Shown here piece after piece: positions 12,241-23,130 of a stretch of 64,000 nucleotides of DNA. Positions within the stretch are counted from its first letter, which is position 1. Each line of letters opens with the position of its first letter. The DNA is from Jaltomata sinuosa (lineage: Eukaryota; Streptophyta; Magnoliopsida; Solanales; Solanaceae). Under the pieces are notes generated by a model. That model did not search any database. It had not been told where the DNA came from and was given only the letters and a program-made list of their open reading frames with translations. A program made the position numbers and the translations under genes. Location: contig QJPP01001771.1 in assembly GCA_003996215.1 (NCBI GenBank), forward strand, positions 62,001 to 126,000, in the 5' to 3' direction.

Positions 12241-12385
12241 CCCAAAATCCTGCCTCGGATAAAATCTATAAAATATCATATATCTATGCCAAAAATCTTG
12301 CATCATACTGAATAAGTAAAATATCATATATTTGTATCCAAAATCCTATATCGGACTGGATCAATAAATATTAAATTTTCTTTCA
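12241..12385. repeat. About 47-bp degenerate tandem repeat in LTR
   Basis: Three units start with CCAAAATCCT-like words at about 12242, 12289 and 12337. The first two also share AAAATATCATATAT. The spacing is 47-48 bp. It lies in the inner part of the minus-strand LTR. Confidence 0.65.
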
Positions 12386-12756
12386 AAATCAGTGCTTCCA
12401 ATGATACAATCTAGTGTTTCATGATATTATTGCATATGCATGAACACAAAGTAACAACAAGCGAATTACAACAATATGGTCAAAATCTTAGAATCACAAT
12501 AAGTTCATGAACACAGGCCACGAGCCTCAATCTCAATCCAGGAATATAATTTCCTTATCCCTCAGCAATGTATAAGCCCCAATTTAGGAATAACAATGAT
12601 AATTCAACTCATTTAATACTCAATTCCCTAATTTCACCTAACCTATAACATGCTTTACATAATAAGTCCCCACCCAAGCAAAGTCTAAAGAAAGTTAAGC
12701 CATAAGCTATTTTGAAGCCAAACTTCCAACTCTACAAGGTCACACATGAGCCTTCT

Positions 12757-12913
12757 TGTCATAACCCAGACCGCCGTGAGTGGCACTCACCCAACCCCCC
12801 CTCCCCTCAGTTGAGAAAACCATCACTTCCCCGAACTTAACCGTTCTAACAGCTCAAAACCAAAGTGCAGAAATTAAACTAGCAAAACAATAATAACAAA
12901 ACCACTTCATTAA
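12757..12913 (-). other. 3' LTR stub ending at a deletion junction
   Basis: This stub aligns with 14053 onward, sharing GACCGCCGTGAGTG near the start and CACTTCATTAA at the end. Identity stops exactly after CATTAA at 12913, where gag sequence starts. In the complete 5' LTR, CATTAA continues into about 2.1 kb more LTR. The junction therefore joins the LTR interior to gag. Confidence 0.85.
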
Positions 12914-13832
12914 AGCCCCTCCCTGATGAAGTCATATGCGCTGACAGTACCTGTAGCTCAGTATTCAAACGTTTCACAAACAACTGGACTCGTTCCTCCT
13001 CGAAACCCAACATCTGTGTGGAAAAATGAGACAAGGCATTGAACTTAGCCTCTTAAGCAGAGATTGATATGCTACGCTGCTCCAAGTTTAAGAACTCATC
13101 CTTCATTCGGTCCCTCAAAGTACGGGGTACGTACTTCTCCAAAAACAAAGCGTGGAACTGTTCCCAAGTCAGTAGGGGTAGAACAGAAAACTGACACTCC
13201 ACATGAGACCTCTACCACTATTTAGCATCATCCTGCAGCTGAAATGTGACAAACTCAACCCTATGCTAACATACAATACCCAACTTGTGCAACCTCTCAT
13301 AGCAATCCAATATGAACTCATAGGCATCCTCCTTGTCGGTACCCTGAAATGTCAGAGGTTTTGGCTTGAGAAACTTTGTCAGCATCTCATGCTCATTCCC
13401 TGTCATCACTGGGCCTAGAATTGGCCTAAAGAAGTCATTCATGCCTGAATTGGCTTCCATCTAAGGTGTTGTAGTAATCGCTGGCTGAGTATTCAAAGCT
13501 TGATTTGCAAATATCATAGGTATGGCTACAGCACCCACCAACCCACTCAAAATATTCCACGCCTATTGAAAAGCTTCTGGTTTCATATCAGGAAGGCCTG
13601 CACCCCCAACCGATGTTGCCTTCGCCATCTTCAGCCACAACTTCTACATCTTCAGCAACATGTTCCTGAGGTGGGGGAGGGGTTGATTTACGCTCTCGAG
13701 CATCCTCTTGAGCTCCACCCCTGGCGGGTGCAGCTCTACCTCATCCTCTGCCCCTTCCCCTGCCTCTACCATGGACAGCGGGCCCGCTTCTGGGACCGCT
13801 GCTCTAGTTCTGTTGTTCCTTGTATTAACCAT
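12914..13832 (-). pseudogene. Gag remnant of nested element
   Basis: On the minus strand it starts at ATG 13832 with MVNTRNNRTRAAVPEAG, then an acidic/Pro-rich N-terminus, then a capsid-type segment (MEANSGMNDFF, FLKPKPLTFQGTDKEDAYEF, CYERLHKLG at 13460-13266) and WEQFHALFLEKYVPRTLRDR-type sequence near 13180-13110. This is the retrotrans_gag region of chromoviruses. It is truncated at 12914 by the deletion, so the zinc knuckle is lost. The start is well placed: CTTCTTTCCGCAG abuts the ATG, an acceptor-like sequence. Confidence 0.8.
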
Positions 13833-14034
13833 CTGCGGAAAGAAGAGTGGATGACATTAGATACCAATTTGTATCACTAGACACCAATTGGAATCGATTT
13901 ATAGCATGAAGGAAAGAAGGAAGAGATAGTTTTTCCTAAAGCCCCATAGCCTCTCGAAGAAAAGTACGGACATCTCAGCACCATTCTGCAAGACTTTACT
14001 AGACCTGTTTGGTATGACGAGATCAATGAACCTA

Positions 14035-14048
14035 GGGCTCTAATACCA
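14035..14048 (-). promoter_or_regulatory. Primer binding site of nested element
   Basis: The minus strand reads TGGTATTAGAGCCC, an initiator-Met-type PBS with one change (C to T) from the standard. It lies four bases downstream of the LTR end at 14053. Confidence 0.85.
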
Positions 14049-14911
14049 TATTTGTCATGACCCTGACCGCCGTGAGTGACACTCACTCAACCCCCCTGAG
14101 TGAGCGAACCGTCACTTTCCTGAATTTAACCGTTCTAACAGCTCAAAACCAAAGTGCAGAAATTAAACTATCAAAACAATAATAACAAAATCACTTCATT
14201 AATATAAACTTGTGGAAATTACCCCCTAGAATCTAAAAGTCGCAGTACCAAACAATCTACCAATGTCTAGAATACGAGGATGTAACCCCAAAATAAGGAA
14301 ATAGTTTAAGCCCAAAACAAGTGGGCTACAACTCTAATGATAGATTCAAGGCATCTCGATCGAAGCAGCTCACCCTTGAAGTCTGGAAACGCTGGCACTA
14401 CAGATGAGGTCACGTCTCAACCGCTGGAAGATTGCCTGTACTCACAAAAAGAAAAGCAAGTGCAGTATCAGCACACCACCATTGTGTACTGGTAGGATCA
14501 TCAGCCAGTCAACCAGTTCCAAATAAAAACAGTGTATAATCAGTACAACAAATCAAGTATAAGTACGGAAGACATGCAACAAGTCAACAGGCACCCCTAG
14601 ACTACAAGTCTCTACCTAGCTTGTTCCCGCATGAAATCCACCCTTTCTAACTATAACCAACAATCATATAACCAATAAGCCATCCCTTTTTGTCTAACCC
14701 AAACCCACCCTGGGATCCCCTCTAAACATCACCTAAGTGTTAAACAGACAATCCGACCTAATCCAAGGCCAACTCAATAGATACAACAGGATTCCCGGTC
14801 ACTCAAGGACCACTAACAAATATCACATTTCAATAAAATAGCCCGGTCCACTCACGGAACTAATAACAGTCAATGCAATACAACAATATCAATACAATGA
14901 TGTAGTAAAAT

Positions 14912-15065
14912 AAGCATGTACCAGGCGTGGTACCCAAGCCAACCGTTAGTATCCCGTACTAGGCATGGTACCTGAGCTAACCATTTATTAAACCCATACC
15001 AGGCGTGGTACCCGAGGTAACCGTTAGTATTCCCGTACCAGGCGTGGTACCCAAGCCAACCGAAT
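14912..15065. repeat. 39-bp tandem repeat built on a GTACCA/TGGTAC palindrome
   Basis: Four units start at about 14918, 14956, 14996 and 15035. The best copies read GTACCA, GGCG, TGGTAC, a perfect 6-bp stem with a 4-base loop, followed by CCCAAGCCAACCGTTAGTAT-like sequence. It is internal to the nested element's LTR. Confidence 0.85.
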
Positions 15066-15800
15066 GTCAATTAATTCACAATCAAATAATGAACAAACAA
15101 CTTTGTAAAACTAACAAGCAACACACCGTTCAATCCACAGACTGTAAAACAGGACCCTTAGACATTCTAAACAATTCCTCTAAGTAATGTAATTCATACA
15201 AACACTTAGATAAGAGTACAAAAATATACAACATTCACAAGAATCGTACGCCATCACCTACCTCGAAATGATCCAAGCTCTACTGAACCCGATCTTTCCC
15301 GTGTTCCGGATTCCTTTCTCATTCTTAGTCTAAAACAACATACAAGTACTTGAATTAACAAACAAGGCCTGCATATTACCCGGATTACATCAAATCCCAA
15401 ATCCCAAACCAACCATGATCATTCTACCCTTTTTTTCGGGTTTCCCGCCATTAATTCCCCTAGCTCTATCATTTTCACGGATAAAAATAGAGAATTTAAC
15501 AACATGCGATCAATAAACCTTATTTTTAACAATACCCAAGATCTTTCATGCCTAGAATCCCCCTTTTTCCCCAGATTCTACCATCCCTATGTTATTCCAA
15601 CCTTTCCCCAAGTTCCCTCCTAGCAATTTTACCGCGTAGGAAAAGTAGTACAAAGTTTGGGGAGTAGAAATCTTACCTTAGGGAAGAAAAACAATGGAGA
15701 ATGAAGGAAAATTTCCTGGAATTGCCTTGCCCTTCTCCCAAAACAAAATTGTGAAAACTGAACGTTTTGGGGAATATTTCTGCATTAATTCCCATAGAGC

Positions 15801-15926
15801 CCGCTATAGCGGTCCCCTCTCCTCTATAGCGGTCCCGCTATAGTGGAAGCATTCCGCTATAGCGGTTCCGACCGGCGTTGACCGCCTTGACTTTTGCTAT
15901 AGCGGTCTTTTCCACCACTATAGTGA
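15801..15926. promoter_or_regulatory. CCGCTATAGCGG palindrome array in LTR
   Basis: Perfect 12-bp palindromes CCGCTATAGCGG occur at 15801-15812 and 15854-15865. Variants lie at about 15822, 15835 (CCGCTATAGTGG), 15896 (GCTATAGCGG) and 15915 (CCACTATAGTGA). It lies about 380-500 bp into the LTR and upstream of the donor-like site, so probably in U3. A role as protein-binding sites is inferred. Confidence 0.7.
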
Positions 15927-16798
15927 AGGTTGCTACGACAGAGCCGTTGCGCTCGTCACAGATAGAATGTCTGGAAATCTCTAAAATTTTCCCATTTTAC
16001 AACACACTTGCTTCCTCCATGATCCAAAACAACCCCTTCATGTCAATCGCGATTCTGAGAGTTCTACCTACCCGAATTCGATTTTGAAAAGCCCCCCGGA
16101 CTCCTTTATGTCTTGGCTACGTGAAAAACTAGCTCAAAAAAAGACACCTAACCAAATCCTTACCTAGATTTCCCTAGACTCCACCTCACTCCAAAATCGG
16201 TCGAGGCTAGGCTAGCCCAAAATTTCAAACTCCCAAACTCGGAGTTTTCTAACTCTAAAACTTGGCACGATTGGACTACCTATAATGAAGGACCCAATCA
16301 TTACACTTCCCTTATGAAGATCCTCAAAATACAACCACTCTATTAAAATAATTTCTATGCATAAACATAAATTCAACAATACCTATAATGCTAAGGTTCT
16401 AAATCGGGTAAAAAAAAGAGTCAACTCAAAAGTCAACCCTGAGCCCAAAAGAGTAAAACCAAAAACTTATTTGAAAAACACTTTACACACAACTTAAGGA
16501 GTTCAAATATAAAATTTTATCAAAAAAGAGATTAAAATCAAGCTTGAAAGCATTGAATTATCAATCTTTAACTTTACCAGGAAGATCCCAAAATTCCAAG
16601 TTGAAAACCAAGGATTTGAAGGTGAATTCATGAACTAATCAGTGGAAAATATGTAAAAGTAGTATAAGAACTTACCCAATAAAAGAAATCTTGAAATGCC
16701 ACTTTGAAATCATCAAAAATTGAGTTCTAGAGCTCCATAAATGAGTTATGGGATTATGTGTTCGAAGAGGAAATATTTAAATTTTCCAGGGATTTAGC

Positions 16799-17010
16799 TC
16801 ATCGCGATTGTGGGACCCACCATTGCGATAGTGATGAACATCTTTGGCCCAGACCTGAACCTTTTCAACTTAACCCTTCGCGATCGCGTGGTTGCTGCGA
16901 TCGCGATGAACCCTGAGCCAAAGCTACGCAATCACGACCCCCACCCACGCGATCGTGATGCCTAGTGCACTTGTCCATCATGATCGCGACATCTACCACA
17001 TGATTGCGAT
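16799..17010. promoter_or_regulatory. CGCGATCGCG palindrome array in LTR
   Basis: The perfect palindrome CGCGATCGCG at 16879-16888 and GCGATCGC at 16897-16904 are accompanied by variants (ATCGCGATTG near 16800, GCGATCGTGATG near 16950, ATGATCGCGACAT near 16981, ATGATTGCGATGAG near 16997). It lies in the outer, probably U3, part of the minus-strand LTR, just upstream of an AT-rich box. Confidence 0.7.
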
Positions 17011-17543
17011 GAGTAAAAATACATGCACCAGCACCAAAAACTCAGCAACAAGAAAATATCAAAAGTCTCCCAAAATAGACCTCAAAATTCATTTGAAACT
17101 TTGTGAACACAATATAACTATGCTACTAGACCAAAATCAATATTCCAGACTTAATGAAATTGTCAGATTCACAAATAGAGGTTGTTATCACCGAATATTG
17201 ACCAAAGTCAACTATATACGAAAACTTCTAACTTTCTAACCAACTACTCAAAATGTATCCCAATGTCTCGAGACTCAAACCAACAGTGCTACAATCTTAA
17301 AAATAACATTCCAGAGCTAACGAAACTAACATAATTCTACTTCAAACTCCAAATGTTGACCAAAGTCAACTATATCAACTTCCAAGCCTTTTAAAATAAA
17401 AAAACTCACTTAGAATCCAACCAAATACCTCAGGAACTGTGCCACCCATGCACGTGAACCAAAAATACCATAATATAACTACAAAGAGAGGGAAAATAGT
17501 CAAAACGCAAGAAAATCCAAAAATTACTATGAAGGTTGTTACA

Positions 17544-18301
17544 CAGACTTAGAATGTCAACTTTTAAACTAAGGGGGAGATGATAGGATAAATGACCAAG
17601 ACACATCTTGAGTTTCATATAGTAATGAGTTCTAGAAAAGAGCTATGATGAGACAATGACCCATTCTTATCTCAACATATTCCTTGTACCTCAGTTAAGA
17701 TTATACACTACTCATGTCTTTCGTATTAGTGTCATTCCCATGACCCAAGTTCATGCCCCCCATGCAGATTCACATCCATCCTCAATTCCTAGAATGAGAA
17801 GCAATAACTTCAAGCAGCGATCCTAGTATTACTCTATAAATCTATGAATTCCAGCCTTATGTTATACAACTCATGATATATGAACTCATGTTTCACAGTG
17901 TGGTTAGTACTATGAACTCATGATATGCCCTTAATGACTGGTGAAATCATGCTATGTTATGTGTATACTCAAATCAAATTTCATAAATAAATCGTGCTTA
18001 TGATTTTTTTTCTCTAACCCCTACGTATGTCAACCTTTGATGGTGATGGACAATTATATCATGTCTATGCCCAAAATGACTCTCTATTCATGCTTTATGT
18101 GTTTGATATATGAAATATTTGTGCATATGATACTTTACTCCTTAGTCCTCATCTTGAGTGGCAAGATCATGATAAGTATAAGTGATGAATGAATAGTATC
18201 CCTCTTATTTCGGATGCTCATACTTTATTCCTTCGGTGATCCCCCTTAAGACTTGACAAATGTTAGTGAAAGCAGCTAAGTAATAGTTAAAGGGGGGATA
18301 T
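17544..18301 (+). mobile_element. 3' end of a plus-strand chromovirus body with polypurine tract
   Basis: It starts CAGACTTAG and runs through CTAAGGGGGAGAT (about 17571), homologous to the 3' region at 39588 onward (CAGACTTAGAGG, CTAAGGGGGAGAT). Both also share TTCCTAGAATGAGAAGCAA. It ends with AAAGGGGGGATAT (18289-18301), a polypurine tract directly before the LTR at 18302. The left edge is the insertion site of the 8691-17543 element. No coding capacity is left. Confidence 0.75.
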
Positions 18302-20265
18302 TGTAACACCCAGAATTCAAACTAGTATTTAAACTAAAAAAACTTAGCAAATTCTACAATTTCTACGTCCCACGGGCACGTTCCACGGGCCGTGTGAGGC
18401 ATGATAGTATGATAGACCGAACGTAGAAATTGTAGTGCCTTCTCAGTCCCGATAGGCAGCCACCATGATTGTCACAAGTCCGATGAGCCATGGGAGCCCA
18501 CCGTGGGAATTGACTAGTGTCCCAGACCAACCCCAGCAGCAAAGGACACATGTCATGAGGGATCCCACAGGCCGTGGGCCTCAGCCATGGAAATGGTCCA
18601 AAGGATCGAAAAATCTATCCCATTTCTACAGCCTGACTCGACGGGCCATCACAGGTATGATAATTGTCAAAAAAGCCCGTCCGGTGAAAATTTCTATAAC
18701 TTTTTAATCTAAGTCAGGGGTATTCTGATCTTTTTTCTACTCTTTTAAATCCTATACTAAGTCATTTTGGGTATATTTTAAGGGGTTTTAACAAGACTTA
18801 GCCTAGTTTTCTCCATTCTTTCGCTCAAGTCATAGAAATAAAGAACAAAAGTAGTTTTCTCTCCAACAAACCTAGGGATTTCTTCTCCAGAGATTCAAAC
18901 TTCAGATTTTCTTCAAGAATTTTCTTCTACCATGTATGTGGGTATTAAGTAAGGGTTTTGTTAGCCCTTATGCCCAAAACCTAGACTTTCACATTGAGTT
19001 TCATGATCATAGAAACTAGGGTTTTTACCCTCTTATGCAGATCTTCATAGAATTCAGTCCTTATGCTTTTTATATGATTTTTATCCTGTTTAATTGAATT
19101 ATATCATGTCTTCAATGATTTTCATGAGTTTTTACAAGGTTTTGAGAAATCAAGAATTTATCCCTAAATTATAGTATTTTCTCATGAATTAGTTTCCTTC
19201 AGAATTAAACCTAAATTACCAGCATTGAGTTTCAAACCAGAATTTATCCATCTTTCAATTTACTACAGCTTTTCAGAAAATAGTGATTTTAGACCATTTA
19301 AATTCTGACGCAGTATTCCAGAACTTTAGTTTTAAATAAGCTAGAAAAACAAGTTTTGGGAGTAGTACTTAGCACCCAGTTGGAATAGGGTTCAGCGTAC
19401 CGTAAGAAGTCCTAGAACTACGTGCCACCATAGGTTATTTAGCCCCTTAGTTGGGCCTCAAAACTAGTGATCACATTAGTTATGCCTTTATACCCTGACA
19501 AAGTATATTGAGTCATCTCGATGGGGCATATACATCAGACTCCATGTTTAGCTTATATGATTTATGTTGGTTAACAGACTCTCCCACAAAATTAGACTCA
19601 CTAGTTCTATACTAGGCCCTCAGTTCAATTTTACAACTTTTAATTATTTTTTTCAGATTATTCCCGCATCTCAGATTTTTATACATGATTAAGTTTGGGC
19701 CTATGTACTACAGTTCAACTTACAATTTAAATAGCATATCAGTATTTTTAGCATGATTATATATATATATAGTCAGCTTTACATATCCCTCATGCTCAGT
19801 ACATTCAAAGTACTGATGCATACTCTATGTGCTGCATCTTATCATCATGTAGGTTTAGGTTCTCAGATTTAGCCTCACGATTAGTGTGTTCCAATATTAT
19901 CTCAGTGACAGCTTGTGGTGATTCCTCATCATCCGAGGATAGTCTTTTGATGCTTTTCTCTCTAGTTATTTTGGTTTTCAGTACTTTGGAGTTAGCTGGG
20001 GTCTTATCCCAGCAACTCATAAGTAGTAGAGGCTTTCAAACATAGAGTTAGATTTCAGCTTATTTAGTTAGTTTATTTCTAAGACTTACATTTGATTTAA
20101 TAATTCAACAGTTTAACTTTAAAATCTTATACCTTATTCAGTTCAGCTTCTGCTTAGCTATTTTATTTCAAAATGTCTAGTATATATCAGACCATGGGTT
20201 AGCTTGGGATCACTTATGGCTTTAAGCATCGTATCACATCTAGGGTGTAGACTCGAGGAGTGAAA
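18302..20265 (+). mobile_element. LTR (1964 bp) of plus-strand chromovirus
   Basis: It starts TGTAACACCC at 18302 and ends GAGTGAAA at 20265, where relatives end CGTGACA, so the terminal CA is mutated. A PBS follows. Inside are palindromic words around 18372-18580 (CCACGGGCCGTG, CCCACCGTGGG, CCCACAGGCCGTGGG), a TATA-like GGTATATTTTA at about 18770-18780, and the motif TATGTGGGTA at 18935, aligned with the donor-like site of the solo LTR. A short TATATATATA run lies near 19762. The two small overlapping antisense frames at 19805-20045 have no known domain. Confidence 0.82.
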
Positions 20266-20269
20266 AACT

Positions 20270-20282
20270 TGCTATCAGAGCA
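20270..20282 (+). promoter_or_regulatory. Primer binding site
   Basis: TGCTATCAGAGCA differs from the standard TGGTATCAGAGCA at one base. It is four bases from the LTR end and confirms this LTR as the 5' LTR of the body that follows. Confidence 0.85.
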
Positions 20283-20477
20283 TCAGATTTAATATGTCCT
20301 AGGGTTTCTGAAAGCCGCATTAAGTAGAGTCATTTTATGGGTGTGAAGTGGGCCACACTTATGAGAGAGAGGCTACAAGACATTTTTAGGAAACTCTATT
20401 TTTTTCATGTTCTTATTCGTGTGATAGATTTTGACTCTATTTCTCCCTTCTAATTTATTCGATATGTGTTTCAGATT

Positions 20478-21540
20478 ATGCCTCCTCAAAGAAATAATGC
20501 TCCCAATGCTAACACAAATCCTCCAGCTCTAAACTATGAGATCACCAAAGCCGAGTTTTAAATGCTATTCAGATGTTTGAACAAGCAGTGGCCAACCAGG
20601 ATAATCAGCAGGCACATGTTCCTTCTAACCTAAATAGTAGGACAACTACTGCGAAAGTTAGGGATTTCATCTGTATGAATTTGCCAGATTTCTTGGGGTC
20701 TAAGGTTGATGAGGATCAGAAGAATTTTATTAATGAAATTAAGAAGATTCTTGAGGTGATGCAGGTGACTGGTACTGACAGTGTTGAGCTAGATTCCTAC
20801 TAGCTCAAGGATGTGGATCATATTTGGTACACCTAGTGGAAAGATACTAGGGGCGGGGATGTAGCTCCTATGACTTAGGATTTCTTTGTGGGAGCTTTCA
20901 TGGATAGATTCTTTCCGAGTGAACTGGGAGAGTCTAAGGCTGAAGATATTTATAAATCTAAGGTAGGGATCTATGTCTGTTCAGGAGTATGGTTTGAAGT
21001 TTACTCATCTCCTTAGATATGCTCCAGCTATGGTGGCTGAGCAAGGGCCCGGATGAGTAAGTATGTTTAAGGTATTTCTGACTTGGTTAAGAAAGAGTGT
21101 AAGACAGGGGTTATAGTTGAAGATATGGACATGTCCCAACTTATGACCTATGCTTAGAAAATGGAGGAGGACAAGCTTAAGGAGAGAGAGAGGGAAAACA
21201 AGATGGCTAGAACAGGGAATTTTGACTACTCTTAGCAGAAGTTAGGTTATGGGAATCACTCCCAGTTTTAGCAGAGGTCTTTAGCTCCAACACCTTCATC
21301 GACTAGTGCTCTATCTCCTAGACCTCGTCAGGATCAGAAAAATAGCTTATTAGGCTCGAAGTCTCAGGGTAGTGTTTCAGGCAATCACACTTTTCTAGCA
21401 TGTCCTGAGTGTTATAAAAATTATCTTAGTGAGTCTTTTGCTAGAAGAGAGGGGTGTTTTGGGTGTGGTCAGCTTGGCCATAGATTGAAAGAGTGCCCCT
21501 CTGCCAGGAAGGGTCAAGGAGGTAATCGAGCTTAGTCTAC
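20478..21540 (+). pseudogene. Gag remnant with intact zinc knuckle
   Basis: It starts at ATG 20478 (MPPQRNNAPNAN), four bases after a ...TGTGTTTCAG acceptor-like sequence. The capsid region is in several frames: a 76-codon piece at 20573-20803 (VRDFICMNLPDFLGSKVDED), then FFVGAFMDRFFPSELGESKA near 20880-20940. The zinc knuckle CFGCGQLGHRLKEC at 21455-21496 keeps all four ligands, C-x2-C-x4-H-x4-C. Stops and frameshifts (for example near 20560, 20800 and 20865) inactivate it. Confidence 0.82.
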
Positions 21541-21599
21541 TACTCCAGCAACTCCAGCAGGTTATCTCATCAGGATCAGGAGAATTCCCAAAATATAGT

Positions 21600-21975
21600 C
21601 ACTAGTATGTTTCAAGTCTTCTCTCTTGATGTTTATGCATTACTAGACCCTGGGGCTTTATTGTCTTTCATGACCTTATATATTGCATGAAAATTCAGAG
21701 TTAGTTCTGAAAAACTCCTAAAGCCCTTCTCAGTCTCCACTCCAGTTGGAAAGTCAGTTTAGCTAAGAGGCTATACATAAATTGCCTAGTCTCAGTCCTC
21801 CATGGGGTCACCTCAGTAGATTTAATAAAACTAGATATGACCAATTTTGATACCATCCTTGGCATGGATTGGCTACATGTATGTTATGCCTCAATCGATT
21901 GCAGAACCAGAGTTGTAAAATTTATGTTTCCAGATGAGCATGTATAAGAATAGCAGGGTAGTCCTCCAACATCAA
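21600..21975 (+). pseudogene. Aspartic protease remnant
   Basis: It follows gag directly. The active-site segment LLDPGALLSF (about 21640-21672) retains the catalytic Asp in the DPGA form used by this lineage. FSVSTPVGKSV (about 21730-21762) and an ILGMDWL-like segment (about 21857) follow in shifted frames. Stops are frequent, so no open frame survives. Confidence 0.72.
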
Positions 21976-22129
21976 AAGGTCATTTTATATCTTATCTCAA
22001 GGATAGAAAGTTGATTTTTAAAGGGTGCATTTACCATATAGTTCGAGTTAAGGATTTCGAGTCTCAAACGCCATCTCTTCAGTCAGTCCCAGTAGTCAGT
22101 GAGTTTCTAAAAGTATTTTCTGAGGATCT

Positions 22130-23130
22130 TCCCAGAGTCCCCCTAAATGAGAGATTGACTTTAGGATAGACCTCTTTCTAGATACGCAGCCCATATCCAT
22201 TCCTCCTTACAGAATGACTCTAGCTGAGCTTAAAGAGTTAAAGGACCAGCTCAAAGACCTCCTAGATAAAGGTTTCATCATACCCAATATCTCTCTATGG
22301 AGGGCTCCAGTTGTTTTCGTGTGTAAGAAACATAGTTCTCTTAGGATGTGCATAAACTACCATCAGTTAAACAAAGTCACAATCAAGAATAAGTACCACA
22401 TCCCCAGGATTGGTGACTTGTTTGACCAGCTTTGGGGTGCCAGCAATTTCTCTAAGATTGACCTTAGATTCGATTATCATCAACTCAGAGTTAGAGAATG
22501 TTCCATTCCAAAGAAAGCATTTAGAACTCGGTATGGTCACTATGAGTTTGTAGTTATGTCTTTTGGACTAACGAATGCTCTTGCTGCTTTTATGGACTTG
22601 ATGGACAGAGTGTTCAAGTAGTACTTGGATATGTTCGTCATTGTCTTCATAGATGATATTCTTGTCTACTCACAAAGTGAGAAGGATCATGCAAATCATT
22701 TGAGGGTTATGCTGCAAACTCTCAAGGATCGCTAGTTACTCGCCAAGTTCAGTAAGTATGAATTCTGGTTGCAATCAGTTGCTTTTTTGGGTCATCTGGT
22801 TTCTAAGGAGGGAATTCAAGTAGATTCGCAGAAGATAGAGGCAATAAAGAACTGGATAAGACCCATTTCTCCGACAGATATTAGGAGCTTCTTGGGTTTG
22901 GCTGGTTATTAGAGGAGATTTGTTGAGGGGTTTTCATCCATAACTGTCACGTTGATCAGGTTGACTCAGAAAAAGGTAAAGTTCAAGTAGTTTGATGAGT
23001 GTGAAAGGAAAAATCAGGAATTGAAGACTATATTGACTACAACCCCAGTTCTGACTCTACCAGAGGGTTCAGAACGGTTTGTTGTGTATTAAGATGCATC
23101 TAGAGTTGGCTTAGGTTGTGTTTTGGTGCA
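22130..23130 (+). pseudogene. RT and partial RNase H, cut by Athila-type insertion
   Basis: A 135-codon open frame (22214-22621) covers RT entry (MTLAELKELKDQLKDLLDKG), CINYHQLNKVTIKNKY, KIDLRFDYHQLRV and RYGHYEFVVMSFGLTNAL. After a TAG at 22619 the same frame goes on to the catalytic loop FIDDILVYSQSEKDHA (about 22650-22690), which is intact, then LGHLVSKEGIQVDSQKIEAI and FLGLAGY. RNase H begins VVYxDASRVGLGCVLVH, with a stop before the first Asp. It is cut exactly at 23130 by the LTR starting TGATAAGTCGG. The integrase is absent from this side. Confidence 0.88.

Larger units (their letters stand above)
12757..16305 (-). mobile_element. Nested minus-strand element, internally deleted
   Basis: It has a full 5' LTR (14053-16305), a PBS, a gag remnant and only the terminal 157 bp of the 3' LTR (12757-12913), which align with 14053 onward. 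Outer termini are TGTAAT (minus strand, at 16305) and a TGACA-like end read as TGTCAT at 12757. Flanks are CTTCT (12752-12756) and CTTCC (16306-16310), a 5-bp target duplication with one change. Host LTR sequence resumes on both sides. Protease, RT, RNase H and integrase are all missing. Confidence 0.85.
14053..16305 (-). mobile_element. Complete 5' LTR of nested element (2253 bp)
   Basis: It runs on the minus strand from TGTAATGATTGGG at 16305 to GGTCATGACA at 14053. In transcriptional order it has a palindrome array (15926-15801), a donor-like CTAAG/GTAAGA at 15676, and a 39-bp repeat array (15065-14912). A clear TATA box was not seen. The 66-codon frame at 14870-15070 is only a translation of the 39-bp repeat. 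Confidence 0.87.
8691..17543 (-). mobile_element. Minus-strand chromovirus with nested insertion in its 5' LTR
   Basis: Read right to left: 5' LTR (17543 to 11874, interrupted by a nested element), PBS, gag, protease, RT and the start of RNase H. The body stops at about 8690 against an unrelated LTR fragment, so the rest of RNase H, integrase and the 3' LTR are lost. LTR termini read TGTAAC at the 17543 end and GTGACA at the 11874 end on the minus strand. Excluding the insertion and its duplicated target the LTR is about 2.1 kb. The right flank (17544 on) is the 3' portion of another chromovirus. Confidence 0.82.
11874..17543 (-). mobile_element. 5' LTR of the 8691-17543 element, split by insertion
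   Basis: The LTR ends are TGTAAC (minus strand, at 17543) and GTGACA (at 11874). It is split by the nested element 12757-16305. The outer part (16306-17543) holds a palindrome array at 16799-17010, an AT-rich TTTAAATATTT box near 16770-16782 and a donor-like GG/GTAAGTTC at 16675. The inner part (11874-12756) holds a 47-bp repeat. The LTR is non-coding; the 94-codon frame at 16955-17239 lies in it and is not thought to be a gene. Confidence 0.8.

Noticed and set aside
13500..13880. 126-codon plus-strand frame
   Set aside because: It is antisense to the nested element's gag, which has the expected N-terminal and capsid sequence on the minus strand.
14870..15070. Repeat protein with GYHAWYG-type units on the minus strand
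   Set aside because: It is just the translation of the 39-bp LTR repeat. Reading frame and palindromes explain it.
19762..19772. TATATATATA run as a promoter
   Set aside because: It lies late in the LTR, about 1 kb past the TATA-like box near 18770 and the donor-like site. More likely a simple repeat.
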